Notes under the pieces: generated by a model
What the model saw: only the letters and a program-made list of their open reading frames with translations
Databases searched by the model: none
What the model was told of the DNA's origin: nothing
Assembly: GCA_002732675.1 (NCBI GenBank)
Contig: NVRR01000047.1
Coordinates: 1 to 14,961, forward strand
DNA length: 14,961 nt
From: Sneathiella sp.
GTDB taxonomy: Bacteria; Pseudomonadota; Alphaproteobacteria; Sneathiellales; Sneathiellaceae
Reading direction: 5' to 3'
Shown: piece after piece, positions 7,555-14,484 of the stretch
Layout of the letters: every line of letters begins with the position of its first letter
Position numbering within the stretch: position 1 is the stretch's first letter
Translations under genes and position numbers: made by a program

Positions 7555-8393
7555 CACCCGGCCTCCCGAAGGAGGTTGTGATCGAGGGCGCCATGATAAG
7601 AGATGGCGATGGCGCCGCCCATAAACACATGACCCTTATCATCCAGCCGCATATCAAGCGGACCACCGTTCAACTGCAGACAGGCAGTGTTGGCGGTAAG
7701 ACCTCGCAAGTTTGCCGCGACCATGGTGGCGCAAGCCGCAGAGCCGCAAGCCAGGGTAATGCCGACGCCGCGTTCCCAGACCCTGAGACGAAAATCGCCA
7801 TTTACCATTTTGCTCACCACGCTGATATTGGCACGTTCGGGAAAAATCGGATCGGTTTCCAGAACCGGTCCCCATTTTTCAAGGTCGATACCTTCGGCAT
7901 TCTCGACAAAGAAGACGGCATGCGGATTGCCCATATTAACGGCGACCGGATCAGACAGAGGTCCGGCGGATAAATTGACATGAGCGGTATCTTCTTTGCG
8001 GGCGAGCGGGATTTGCTGCCAGCCCAGATTGGGCATGCCCATATCAATCACGATCCCGCCGTTGCCATCAGCAGTTCCCGGTAATAGTCCGGCAAGTGTT
8101 TCGATGATAACTTCGTCTTTGCCAGTCTCGATCATCAGCAGGCTGGCAACGCAGCGTGTCGCATTGCCGCATGCCTCTGATTCAGATCCGTCCGCATTGT
8201 AAATGCGCATGAATAAGTCCGCTTTTGCCGTCGTGGGCTCCAGCACGATCAGCTGATCATAACCAACACCGCGATGCCGATCGGCAATGGCGCGCAAGGC
8301 CGCACCGGACAAGTCCGGCAGCTCTTTGCGGCCATCAATGATCACGAAATCATTGCCAAGGCCGTGCATCTTTATAAACGGTATCTGTTCCAT
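7554..8393 (-). CDS. dapF: DapF, diaminopimelate epimerase
   Basis: Cytoplasmic, cofactor-free epimerase of 279 residues that turns LL-diaminopimelate into the meso form, needed for lysine and peptidoglycan. The start region MEQIPFIKMHGLGNDFVIIDG is the family signature. The two catalytic cysteines are present, Cys75 in EACGNATRC and Cys216 in LACGSAACA. NADGSESE (residues 67-73), GNPHAV (155-160) and WERGVGITLACG (206-217) also match the family. It is the first gene of the leftward operon with mtaB, ftsY and yciB, an order I recall as common in alphaproteobacteria. The ATG at 8393 has no Shine-Dalgarno sequence, and a plausible -10 box ends only seven bases upstream, so the mRNA may be leaderless or nearly so. 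Confidence 0.97.
   Translation of the reverse strand: MEQIPFIKMHGLGNDFVIIDGRKELPDLSGAALRAIADRHRGVGYDQLIVLEPTTAKADLFMRIYNADGSESEACGNATRCVASLLMIETGKDEVIIETLAGLLPGTADGNGGIVIDMGMPNLGWQQIPLARKEDTAHVNLSAGPLSDPVAVNMGNPHAVFFVENAEGIDLEKWGPVLETDPIFPERANISVVSKMVNGDFRLRVWERGVGITLACGSAACATMVAANLRGLTANTACLQLNGGPLDMRLDDKGHVFMGGAIAISYHGALDHNLLREAG
7562..7575 (-). promoter_or_regulatory. Hairpin with UUCG loop covering the mtaB Shine-Dalgarno sequence
   Basis: Read on the minus strand this is CCTCC-TTCG-GGAGG: a perfect five-pair GC-rich stem closed by the exceptionally stable C(UUCG)G tetraloop. The 3' arm, GGAGG at 7566-7562, is the only good ribosome binding site for mtaB and lies seven bases from its ATG. 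The hairpin is inside the last codons of dapF, five bases before the dapF stop. A ribosome reaching that stop would open the stem and expose the site. Translational coupling of mtaB to dapF is my inference; the pairing itself is directly visible. Confidence 0.6.
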
Positions 8394-8400
8394 AGGTCGC

Positions 8401-8429
8401 GATATAGGCGGTTGGCGCCTTTTGGTCCA
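8401..8429 (-). promoter_or_regulatory. Candidate dapF promoter
   Basis: On the minus strand a TGGACC box (8429-8424, four of six matches to the sigma-70 -35 consensus) is followed after 17 bases by TATATC (8406-8401, a fair -10). Seven bases separate the -10 from the dapF ATG at 8393, so the transcript would begin at or within a base or two of the start codon. This fits the missing Shine-Dalgarno sequence of dapF. It is a consensus match only. Confidence 0.45.
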
Positions 8430-8433
8430 GCCT

Positions 8434-8462
8434 TTTAAAGTAAGTCACCGTTGACTTATTAT
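8434..8462 (+). promoter_or_regulatory. Candidate rightward promoter upstream of ffh
   Basis: TTTAAA (8434-8439, four of six -35 matches) is followed after exactly 17 bases by TATTAT (8457-8462, five of six -10 matches). This predicts a start near 8469, upstream of two hairpins and an intrinsic terminator. An alternative pairing is TTGACT (8451-8456) with CTTATT (8474-8479), also 17 bases apart, but its -10 is poor and the start would fall inside the first hairpin. The 18-base palindrome at 8441-8458 fills the spacer of the preferred promoter. Confidence 0.45.
8441..8458. promoter_or_regulatory. Palindrome TAAGTCA-ccgt-TGACTTA, candidate operator
   Basis: A perfect inverted repeat with seven-base arms and a four-base spacer lies in the dapF-ffh divergent intergenic region. 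It occupies the spacer between the proposed -35 and -10 boxes of the rightward promoter and sits about a dozen bases behind the -35 of the proposed dapF promoter. That position would suit a dimeric regulator acting on one or both directions. I do not recognise the motif as the site of a known regulator. A hairpin role in RNA is less likely because it lies upstream of the predicted start. Confidence 0.5.
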
Positions 8463-8468
8463 AGGAGT

Positions 8469-8564
8469 TGTGGCTTATTGCGGTCACTCAAGACAACTGA
8501 GTGACAACATAAAGTACCCCAAAGGTATCCGCCAGCCCGCGAGTTTCGCGCTCTGGCGTTTTTT
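8469..8564 (+). ncRNA. Candidate small RNA or ffh leader with three hairpins
   Basis: From the predicted start near 8469 the strand contains three hairpins in about 96 nt. The first is a perfect eight-pair stem GTCACTCA (8483-8490) and TGAGTGAC (8498-8505) with a seven-base loop. The second is a short TACC/GGTA stem (8515-8518 with 8524-8527). The third is the terminator at 8530-8564. No convincing reading frame is present. It does not look like the SRP 4.5S RNA, because the conserved apical loop sequence is missing. It could be an independent small RNA, or an attenuated leader of ffh. I recall a structured RNA motif near ffh in SAR11-type alphaproteobacteria but cannot say whether this is related. 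The 5' end rests on a consensus promoter only. Confidence 0.4.
8530..8564 (+). terminator. Intrinsic terminator upstream of ffh
   Basis: CGCCAG (8530-8535) pairs with CTGGCG (8553-8558), and inside it CGCGA (8538-8542) pairs with TCGCG (8546-8550) around a GTT loop, leaving a two-by-two internal loop. Six T residues follow directly (8559-8564). This is a classical Rho-independent terminator in the rightward direction. On the opposite strand the stem has no U run. Because it lies between a promoter-like sequence and ffh, it either ends a small RNA or attenuates ffh transcription. Confidence 0.8.
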
Positions 8565-8618
8565 GCGTTGTTTGATTTGGCTGTCTTCGGGCAATGAATT
8601 TAAACGGATTTGGACTAT

Positions 8619-9980
8619 ATGTTCGAAAGTTTGACAGGCAGATTAGGCGACGTTCTTGGAAAGCTCTCCAGGCGCGGCGCTCTAAAAGAATCGGATGTCT
8701 CGGAAGCATTACGCGAAGTGCGTATCGCCCTCCTTGAGGCGGACGTTGCCCTGCCTGTTGTCAAAAGCTTTATCAAGCGCGTCAAGACTAGAGCCATTGG
8801 TACGGACGTTCTGAAATCGATCAATCCGGCGCAGATGGTGATTAAGGTTGTTCATGACCAGCTGATTGAAATGCTGGGATCGGAGCAACAAGAGCTGAAC
8901 CTGATAGCGGTGCCACCCATCGTCTATATGATGGTTGGTCTGCAAGGCTCCGGTAAAACGACGTCCACTGCTAAAATCGCCAAATGGCTGACGGAGAAAC
9001 ACGGCAAGAAGGTCATGATGGCCTCCCTCGACGTACGTCGCCCGGCGGCGCAAGCGCAGCTTAAAATACTAGGTGAGCAAATCGGCATTATCACCCTGCC
9101 TATCGTTGAAGGGCAAATGCCGGTTGAGATCGCCAATCGTGCGGTTCAATCGGCGAAGCTGCAGGGCGTTGATGTTGTCCTTCTCGATACCGCTGGCCGT
9201 TTGCATGTCGACGAATCACTGATGGCCGAAATGCAGGCCGTGCATTCAAACTCAATGCCAACCGAGACATTGTTGGTGGTCGACAGCCTGACCGGTCAGG
9301 ACGCGGTTAATGTGGCCGAGCAGTTCAAGTCCCGCGTCAATATAACCGGTATCGTCATGACCCGGATTGATGGCGATGGCCGTGGCGGCGCGGCGCTTTC
9401 CATGCGGGAAGTCACTGGCTGCCCCATCAAGCTTCTTGGTACTGGCGAAAAACTCGACGCGCTGGAGGTTTTTCACCCCGACCGGATCGCCAATCGAATT
9501 CTGGGTATGGGCGATGTGGTCTCTCTGGTGGAAAAAGCCGCCGAGACCATAGAAAAAGGCGAAGCCGAGAAGATGGCGCTGAGAATGCAGAAAGGCATTT
9601 TCGATCTTGATGATCTCGCCAGTCAGCTTCGCCAGATGCGCAAAATGGGCGGCATGAATAGCCTGATGGGTATGCTGCCCGGTATTGGCAAGATGAAAAA
9701 GCAGCTCGACAGTGCCAATCTTGACGACCGGATGCTGGTCCGTCAGGAAGCCATGATCCAGTCGATGACGCCGAAAGAACGTCGTAACCCGCAAATCATC
9801 GCCGCGTCGCGCAAGAAACGTATCGCCGCCGGATCTGGCATGTCGGTGCAGGACGTCAACCGTCTGCTCAAACAACATAAACAGATGGCCGGTATGATGA
9901 AGAAAGTGAAGAAACTTGGCAAAAAAGGCATCGCCCGTGGCGGCATGCAGGGTCTTTTGCCACCAGGAATGAAATTTTAA
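8619..9980 (+). CDS. ffh: Ffh, signal recognition particle protein (SRP54)
   Basis: The SRP GTPase, 453 residues, which binds signal sequences emerging from ribosomes and the SRP RNA, then docks with FtsY. The N domain starts MFESLTGRLGDVLGKLS. G-domain motifs are GLQGSGKTT (107-115), DVRRPAA (138-144), DTAGR (190-194) and TRIDG (248-252). The methionine-rich M domain, about 325-453, holds the finger-loop segment MGGMNSLMGMLPG and the RNA-binding helix-turn-helix region SRKKRIAAGSGMSVQDVNRLL (398-418). The frame also has a TTG nine bases upstream at 8610, but family proteins begin at the MFE methionine. The ribosome binding site is weak (TGGA four bases upstream). No strong promoter is seen after the terminator at 8564, so expression may depend on readthrough. 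Confidence 0.98.
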   Translation: MFESLTGRLGDVLGKLSRRGALKESDVSEALREVRIALLEADVALPVVKSFIKRVKTRAIGTDVLKSINPAQMVIKVVHDQLIEMLGSEQQELNLIAVPPIVYMMVGLQGSGKTTSTAKIAKWLTEKHGKKVMMASLDVRRPAAQAQLKILGEQIGIITLPIVEGQMPVEIANRAVQSAKLQGVDVVLLDTAGRLHVDESLMAEMQAVHSNSMPTETLLVVDSLTGQDAVNVAEQFKSRVNITGIVMTRIDGDGRGGAALSMREVTGCPIKLLGTGEKLDALEVFHPDRIANRILGMGDVVSLVEKAAETIEKGEAEKMALRMQKGIFDLDDLASQLRQMRKMGGMNSLMGMLPGIGKMKKQLDSANLDDRMLVRQEAMIQSMTPKERRNPQIIAASRKKRIAAGSGMSVQDVNRLLKQHKQMAGMMKKVKKLGKKGIARGGMQGLLPPGMKF

Positions 9981-10016
9981 CCAGAACTCAAGTTTGTTTT
10001 AAGGAAAGAATGTAAT

Positions 10017-10544
10017 ATGGCATTGAAAATTCGCCTAACCCGTCAGGGAGCAAAGAAACGCCCGTTCTATCGTATTGTCGTTGCAGAAGCCAGCAGCCCG
10101 CGCGATGGCCGGTATATCGAAATTCTCGGCACGTATAATCCGATGTTGCCCAAAACTGATGAAAGCCGTGTGAGCTTGAACGTAGAACGGATCCAGCATT
10201 GGGTTGGCCATGGCGCCAAGCCAAGTGATCGTGTGGCAGGTTTTATGGCGGCCGCGGGCCTGATGGAAAAACCAGTTCGCAACAACCCTGAAAAAGCCAA
10301 GCCAAAAGCCAAGGCCGTCGAACGCCAGCGTGAACAGGAAGAAGCTAAAGTTGCTGCTGCAGAAGCCGCTGCAGAAGCTAAAGCAGAGGCCAAAGCCAGC
10401 GCCAAAGCTGCTGCTGAAGCCCCGGTAGAAGAAGCACCAGCTGAAGAAGCTGCTGCTGAAGAAGTCGTCGCTGAAAAAGCACCGGTTGAGGAAGCTGCTG
10501 CAGAAGAAGCGCCTGCCGAGAAAGACGTCAAGGCAAAAGCCTAA
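10017..10544 (+). CDS. rpsP: Ribosomal protein S16 with long Ala/Glu/Lys tail
   Basis: Small-subunit ribosomal protein S16. Residues 1-85 form the conserved core ([20 protein letters not shown], then [14 protein letters not shown], then [18 protein letters not shown]). The protein is 175 residues, about twice the usual 80-90 of enteric S16. From about residue 88 to the end it is almost only Ala, Glu, Lys, Val and Pro. It begins [19 protein letters not shown] and ends in loose repeats of the type [12 protein letters not shown]. Similar tails occur on S16 in other alphaproteobacteria. The ATG at 10017 has AAGGAAA (10001-10007) nine bases upstream. The gene sits between ffh and rimM, with 36- and 11-base gaps. 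Confidence 0.97.
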   Translation: MALKIRLTRQGAKKRPFYRIVVAEASSPRDGRYIEILGTYNPMLPKTDESRVSLNVERIQHWVGHGAKPSDRVAGFMAAAGLMEKPVRNNPEKAKPKAKAVERQREQEEAKVAAAEAAAEAKAEAKASAKAAAEAPVEEAPAEEAAAEEVVAEKAPVEEAAAEEAPAEKDVKAKA

Positions 10545-10555
10545 GGCTGAGGACA

Positions 10556-11110
10556 ATGCCGCAAACTGACAAATTGTTGTTGGGCGTTATCGTCGGGGCC
10601 AAGGGACTTAAGGGTGAAATGAAGGTAAAAACCTTCACGGAAGCGCCTGAAGATATATCCCGCTACGGCCCGCTGGAGGATGCGGCGGGAACAAACCGTT
10701 TCGATTTGAAAATGATCGGCGTCAGCAAAGGTTTGCCGGTTGTGCGGATTAAGGGTATATCAGACCGCAATCAGGCCGAGGCCCTAAAAGGGACGGAGCT
10801 TTATGTGGCGCGGGATAAATTGCCCGAAACAGAGGATGAAGACGAATATTACCATGCGGACCTGGTCGGGTTGCAGGCAATATTCAAAGACGGCACACGA
10901 TTTGGTAAAATACTGCGGCTGCATGAATTTGGGGCCGGGGATATTTTGGAAATTTTGCCCGACGGTAAGAGTGAGAAGGCGTCTGTTCTGATCCCCTTCA
11001 CCATGGAAATGGTGCCGGAGGTCAATTTGGAAGCCGGACAGGTTGTCCTGGATTTGAGCGAGGATTTTTTCGACATCCCGGAAAAGTCCGAGGCTGATGC
11101 GCAGGAATAA
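10556..11110 (+). CDS. rimM: RimM, 16S rRNA processing / 30S maturation factor
   Basis: A 184-residue 30S assembly factor that helps mature the 3' domain of 16S rRNA around S19. The N-terminal RimM domain starts with LLLGVIVGAKGLKGEMKVKTFT (residues 7-28) and continues through VVRIKGISDRNQAEALKGTELYVARDKLP. The PRC-barrel domain follows with YYHADLVGL (98-106), then GKILRLHEFGAGDILEI and the typical IPFTMEMVPEVNLE. The C-terminus ends in a short acidic tail. It starts 11 bases after rpsP, with GAGGA close before the ATG and AAGG nine bases before it. It is followed by trmD, the order seen in most proteobacteria. Confidence 0.95.
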   Translation: MPQTDKLLLGVIVGAKGLKGEMKVKTFTEAPEDISRYGPLEDAAGTNRFDLKMIGVSKGLPVVRIKGISDRNQAEALKGTELYVARDKLPETEDEDEYYHADLVGLQAIFKDGTRFGKILRLHEFGAGDILEILPDGKSEKASVLIPFTMEMVPEVNLEAGQVVLDLSEDFFDIPEKSEADAQE

Positions 11111-11146
11111 CGCCATGAAGGAGACGGCGCGGTGAGGGAGACAGAG

Positions 11147-11842
11147 ATGGTCTGGACCGCGAAAATCCTGAGCCTGTATCCGGAAATGTTTCCGGGGCCC
11201 TTGGGGCTAAGCCTTGCGGGTCGAGGTTTGAAAGATGGGGCGTGGAATTTGGAGGTCACGAATATTCGTGACTTCGCCGTTGATAAGCACCGTACGGTGG
11301 ACGGCAGTCCATTCGGGGGTGGCGCGGGTATGGTGATGCGGCCTGATGCGTTGGGACCGGCCATTGATGCGGCGATTGCTGGATCAGAGGCGATAAGTCG
11401 CGTGATATATTTTAGCCCCCGCGGCCGGGTCATGGATCAGGCCTTTATGCGGGAGCTGGCGGACGGGCCCGGTGCCATTATGGTTTGTGGCCGGTTCGAA
11501 GGAATAGATCAGCGGGTGCTAGAAGCCCGCGATGTGGAAGAGGTCAGCCTTGGCGACTTCATCCTGTCAGGCGGCGAGATTGCTGCGCTGGCGTTACTGG
11601 ATGGGGTGGTGCGATTGCTTCCGGGGGTCACCGGGAACAGCGCCTCGCTGGAGGAAGAAAGTTTTGCGGACGGGTTATTGGAATATCCCCAATATACTCG
11701 CCCACCGGTCTGGGAAGGCCGGGCGGTTCCGGAAGTTCTGCTTTCGGGCCATCACGGGAATATCAAGGAGTGGCGGCAACGCCAGTCTGAGGAACTAACG
11801 AAAGAACGACGGCGAGACCTTTGGGATCGTCGGAACAGGTAA
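11147..11842 (+). CDS. trmD: TrmD, tRNA (guanine-37-N1)-methyltransferase
   Basis: SPOUT-class methyltransferase that makes m1G37 in tRNAs and prevents +1 frameshifting. From the ATG at 11147 it is 231 residues, a usual length. Motifs include [13 protein letters not shown] (8-20), [15 protein letters not shown] (52-66), the knot segments [11 protein letters not shown] (114-124) and [10 protein letters not shown] (136-144), and [15 protein letters not shown] (173-187) with the catalytic Asp175. An alternative GTG at 11132 adds five residues (MRETE). Both have good ribosome binding sites: AAGGAG eight bases before the GTG and GAGGGAG six bases before the ATG. I chose the ATG because family proteins begin with MxWxA. 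A six-codon frame beginning at 11115 overlaps the GTG. Confidence 0.95.
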   Translation: MVWTAKILSLYPEMFPGPLGLSLAGRGLKDGAWNLEVTNIRDFAVDKHRTVDGSPFGGGAGMVMRPDALGPAIDAAIAGSEAISRVIYFSPRGRVMDQAFMRELADGPGAIMVCGRFEGIDQRVLEARDVEEVSLGDFILSGGEIAALALLDGVVRLLPGVTGNSASLEEESFADGLLEYPQYTRPPVWEGRAVPEVLLSGHHGNIKEWRQRQSEELTKERRRDLWDRRNR

Positions 11843-11865
11843 TTTTTAAGATAAGGGTGAGAGCC

Positions 11866-12249
11866 ATGAATACAGTTGAAAAGCTAGAGCAGCGACAAAT
11901 CGAGAAGTTGACTGCAGAACGTCCGGTACCGGAATTCCGCGCCGGCGATACCCTGCGGGTCCATGTTAAGGTTGTTGAAGGAACACGTGAGCGGGTCCAG
12001 GCCTTTGAAGGTGTTTGCATTGCCCGTAACGGCGGCGGGATCAACTCAAACTTCACAGTGCGCAAAATTTCCTATGGTGAAGGTGTGGAACGTATTTTCC
12101 CGCTCTATTCGCCGCGGATTGAGAAAATCGAGCTTGTCCGTCAGGGCGTTGTTCGTCGTGCGAAGCTTTATTACCTTCGCGAACTGCGAGGCAAGAAGGC
12201 GCGCATTACCGAACGCCGTGACGACCGTTATAATAAGACGACCGGCTAA
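11866..12249 (+). CDS. rplS: Ribosomal protein L19
   Basis: Large-subunit protein L19, 127 residues, located at the 30S-50S interface. Conserved segments are [20 protein letters not shown], then [40 protein letters not shown], and [18 protein letters not shown]. The ATG at 11866 has GGGTGAG just upstream; the frame is open further back over the trmD end, but that extension is not family-like. It starts 23 bases after trmD and ends the ribosomal and tRNA block. The 176 bases that follow contain no clear terminator. Confidence 0.97.
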   Translation: MNTVEKLEQRQIEKLTAERPVPEFRAGDTLRVHVKVVEGTRERVQAFEGVCIARNGGGINSNFTVRKISYGEGVERIFPLYSPRIEKIELVRQGVVRRAKLYYLRELRGKKARITERRDDRYNKTTG

Positions 12250-12425
12250 CTATACGACCCTTATCGGAAAGCGGATGGCGCGCGTATTTGCCGCCTTCGC
12301 TGGCCAGTAAGAAATACTTTTCCGCCTGCGCTCGTTCATATTTTAAGCGGCATTCGCACAATTATGTGAAGGGGAGGCCCGTAGTCGGGACCATTACTGA
12401 CGGTATGAATTAAAGAGGATTGATA
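12250..12425 (+). other. rplS-leuC intergenic region
   Basis: This 176-base gap holds no convincing gene, tRNA or U-tailed terminator. Near 12270-12300 there is an imperfect GC-rich pairing (GCG-gat-GGCG with CGCC-tt-CGC) without a following T run. A better hairpin lies at 12376-12392, and the leuC ribosome binding site AAGAGGA is at 12413-12419. No sigma-70 promoter with good boxes is obvious, so leuC may have its own unrecognised promoter or be read from the ribosomal operon. Confidence 0.4.
12376..12392 (+). promoter_or_regulatory. Hairpin in the leuC leader
   Basis: GGCCCG (12376-12381) pairs with CGGG-A-CC (12386-12392) around a TAGT loop, giving six GC pairs with one bulged A. It lies about 33 bases before the leuC ATG and has no T run, so it is not an intrinsic terminator by itself. 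No leucine-rich leader peptide is visible before it. A regulatory role is only possible, not shown. Confidence 0.3.
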
Positions 12426-13832
12426 ATGGGAAACCCAAGAACCTTATATGACAAGATATGGGACAGTCATATTGTGGCCCAGCAGGAGGCTGAAGCCTAC
12501 ATCCTCTATATCGACCGCCATCTCGTTCATGAAGTCACCAGCCCACAAGCCTTTGAGGGCTTGAGAGTTTCAGGCCGTAAAGTCCGCCGTCCCGAGGCGA
12601 CATTCGCCGTGGCTGATCATAACGTGCCGACGAAAGATCTGGATAAGGGCATCCAGGACCCCGAAAGCAAGCTACAGATTGATACTTTGGAGGCCAATAC
12701 GGCCGAATTTGGCGTGCCCTATTTCTCCATGACCGACGACCGGCGCGGGATTGTCCACATCATCGGCCCTGAGCAAGGCCTGACCCTGCCCGGCATGACC
12801 ATTGTCTGTGGTGATTCCCATACCTCCACTCATGGGGCCTTTGGCGCCCTTGCCCACGGCATCGGAACATCCGAAGTTGAGCATGTATTGGTAACCCAGA
12901 CTTTGGTTCAGGAAAAAGCCAAGAATATGCTGATACGGGTGGACGGTGACTTGCCCCCTGGCGTAACGGCGAAAGATCTGGCTCTCGCCATCATCGGTCA
13001 AATCGGGACAGCTGGCGGCACCGGCCATGTGATTGAATATGCGGGTGAAGCTGTGCGTTCACTGTCCATGGAAGGCCGGATGACGCTCTGTAACCTCACG
13101 ATTGAGGCGGGCGCGCGCGCTGGAATGGTCGCACCGGACCAGACAACGTTTGAATATGTCCAAGGCCGCCCTTATGCGCCGAAAGCCGGAGCTTACGAGC
13201 AGGCCGTTGCCTATTGGAAAACCCTGAAGACGGATGAGGGCGCGCATTTCGATACGGAAATTGTTATCGATGCGAATGCGTTGGTCCCTTATGTGACTTG
13301 GGGTACCAGCCCCGAAGATGCACTGCCCATTACCGGTTATGTACCGCACCCGACGGAATTTAAGGATGAAGGTAAGCAAATCGCGGTGGAACGTGCCCTT
13401 CATTATATGGGCCTACGCGCCGGTACGAAGCTTACCGATATTGAGGTTGATCATGTTTTCGTCGGTTCCTGCACCAATGGCCGGATCGAGGATTTGCGCG
13501 AGGTTGCAAGAATAATCGAAGGCAAACAAGTAAAAGACAGCGTCAATGCCATTATCGTTCCGGGCTCTGGTTTGGTAAAAATCCAGGCCGAAGAAGAAGG
13601 CCTAGACAAAATTTTCGAAGCTGCCGGTTTTGAGTGGCGGCAGCCCGGATGTTCCATGTGCCTGGCAATGAACCCGGACAAGCTGGCACCCGGCGATCGC
13701 TGTGCGTCAACGTCGAACCGGAATTTTGAAGGCCGTCAGGGTCAGGGCGGACGCACGCATCTGGTCAGCCCGGTGATGGCTGCGGCGGCGGCGATTACCG
13801 GCCGCCTTACCGATGTTCGTGATTTGACTTAA
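12426..13832 (+). CDS. leuC: LeuC, 3-isopropylmalate dehydratase large subunit
   Basis: Large subunit (468 residues) of isopropylmalate isomerase, which converts 2-isopropylmalate to 3-isopropylmalate in leucine synthesis together with LeuD. It is an aconitase-type [4Fe-4S] protein. The three cluster cysteines are Cys349 in VGSCTNGR and Cys409 and Cys412 in [13 protein letters not shown]. The start [12 protein letters not shown], the [28 protein letters not shown] segment (128-155), [12 protein letters not shown] (194-205) and the closing [25 protein letters not shown] match the family. An upstream TTG at 12420 touches the AAGAGGA ribosome binding site, so I chose the ATG at 12426, six bases from it. 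leuD starts 12 bases after its stop. Confidence 0.97.
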   Translation: MGNPRTLYDKIWDSHIVAQQEAEAYILYIDRHLVHEVTSPQAFEGLRVSGRKVRRPEATFAVADHNVPTKDLDKGIQDPESKLQIDTLEANTAEFGVPYFSMTDDRRGIVHIIGPEQGLTLPGMTIVCGDSHTSTHGAFGALAHGIGTSEVEHVLVTQTLVQEKAKNMLIRVDGDLPPGVTAKDLALAIIGQIGTAGGTGHVIEYAGEAVRSLSMEGRMTLCNLTIEAGARAGMVAPDQTTFEYVQGRPYAPKAGAYEQAVAYWKTLKTDEGAHFDTEIVIDANALVPYVTWGTSPEDALPITGYVPHPTEFKDEGKQIAVERALHYMGLRAGTKLTDIEVDHVFVGSCTNGRIEDLREVARIIEGKQVKDSVNAIIVPGSGLVKIQAEEEGLDKIFEAAGFEWRQPGCSMCLAMNPDKLAPGDRCASTSNRNFEGRQGQGGRTHLVSPVMAAAAAITGRLTDVRDLT

Positions 13833-13844
13833 GGGACTATTGAA

Positions 13845-14456
13845 ATGGACAAGTTTGATAAACTGACGGCGGTTGCTGCGCCCATGCCTTTGGTTAATAT
13901 CGATACCGATATGATCATCCCGAAGCAGTATCTGAAAACCATTCAACGCGTGGGACTTGGTAAAAGCCTTTTTGCGGAAATGCGCTATGACGCCGATGGC
14001 AATGAAATCGAGGATTTTGTTCTCAATCAGCCGGCTTATCGCAAGGCGCAAATTCTGGTAGCTGGTGATAACTTCGGCTGCGGGTCCAGCCGCGAACATG
14101 CGCCCTGGGCATTGAAAGACTTCGGTATCCGTTGCGTGATTTCCACCAGCTTCGCCGATATCTTCCATAATAACTGCTTTCGCAATGGCATTCTACCCAT
14201 CTCGGTCAGCCATTCAGACCTTGAAAAACTGATGGATGATGCGGAACGTGGCGCCAACGCGACGATCTCTGTTGATCTGGTGACGCAGGAAATCCATGGG
14301 CCCGATGGCGGCGTCATCAAGTTCGATATTGACAATTTCAACAAGCATTGCCTGCTTGAAGGCCTCGACGAAATCGGTCTGACCCTGAAAAAAGAAAATA
14401 AGGTCACGGATTTCGAAGACGCCCGGAAACTCGATCAGCCCTGGTTACACACATAA
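13845..14456 (+). CDS. leuD: LeuD, 3-isopropylmalate dehydratase small subunit
   Basis: Small subunit (203 residues) of isopropylmalate isomerase, forming the swivelling domain that completes the LeuC active site. Conserved segments are [19 protein letters not shown] (15-33), the substrate-site loop [17 protein letters not shown] (74-90), [18 protein letters not shown] (102-119), and [22 protein letters not shown] toward the end. The ATG has AAGGGA eight bases upstream, overlapping the leuC stop region. The 12-base gap before it and the 28-base gap to leuB indicate one leu transcript. Confidence 0.97.
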   Translation: MDKFDKLTAVAAPMPLVNIDTDMIIPKQYLKTIQRVGLGKSLFAEMRYDADGNEIEDFVLNQPAYRKAQILVAGDNFGCGSSREHAPWALKDFGIRCVISTSFADIFHNNCFRNGILPISVSHSDLEKLMDDAERGANATISVDLVTQEIHGPDGGVIKFDIDNFNKHCLLEGLDEIGLTLKKENKVTDFEDARKLDQPWLHT

Positions 14457-14484
14457 AGTAAGAACTAGCCGAAGGTAATTTATC

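Noticed and set aside
8394..8618. SRP 4.5S RNA gene beside ffh
   Set aside because: The hairpins here lack the conserved apical loop and asymmetric bulge sequence of SRP RNA, and the total length up to the terminator is spread over three small stems rather than one long hairpin.
9252..9878. Long open frame of 208 codons on the minus strand opposite ffh
   Set aside because: It lies wholly antisense to a strongly conserved gene, its His/Ala/Arg-rich translation has no recognisable motif, and it has no ribosome binding site or neighbours on that strand. It is a mirror of codon bias.
10035..10556. Minus-strand frames with Ser/Ala- or Phe/Cys-rich translations opposite rpsP
   Set aside because: Their odd composition is produced by the repetitive Ala/Glu codons of the S16 tail read in reverse. 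They carry no independent coding evidence.
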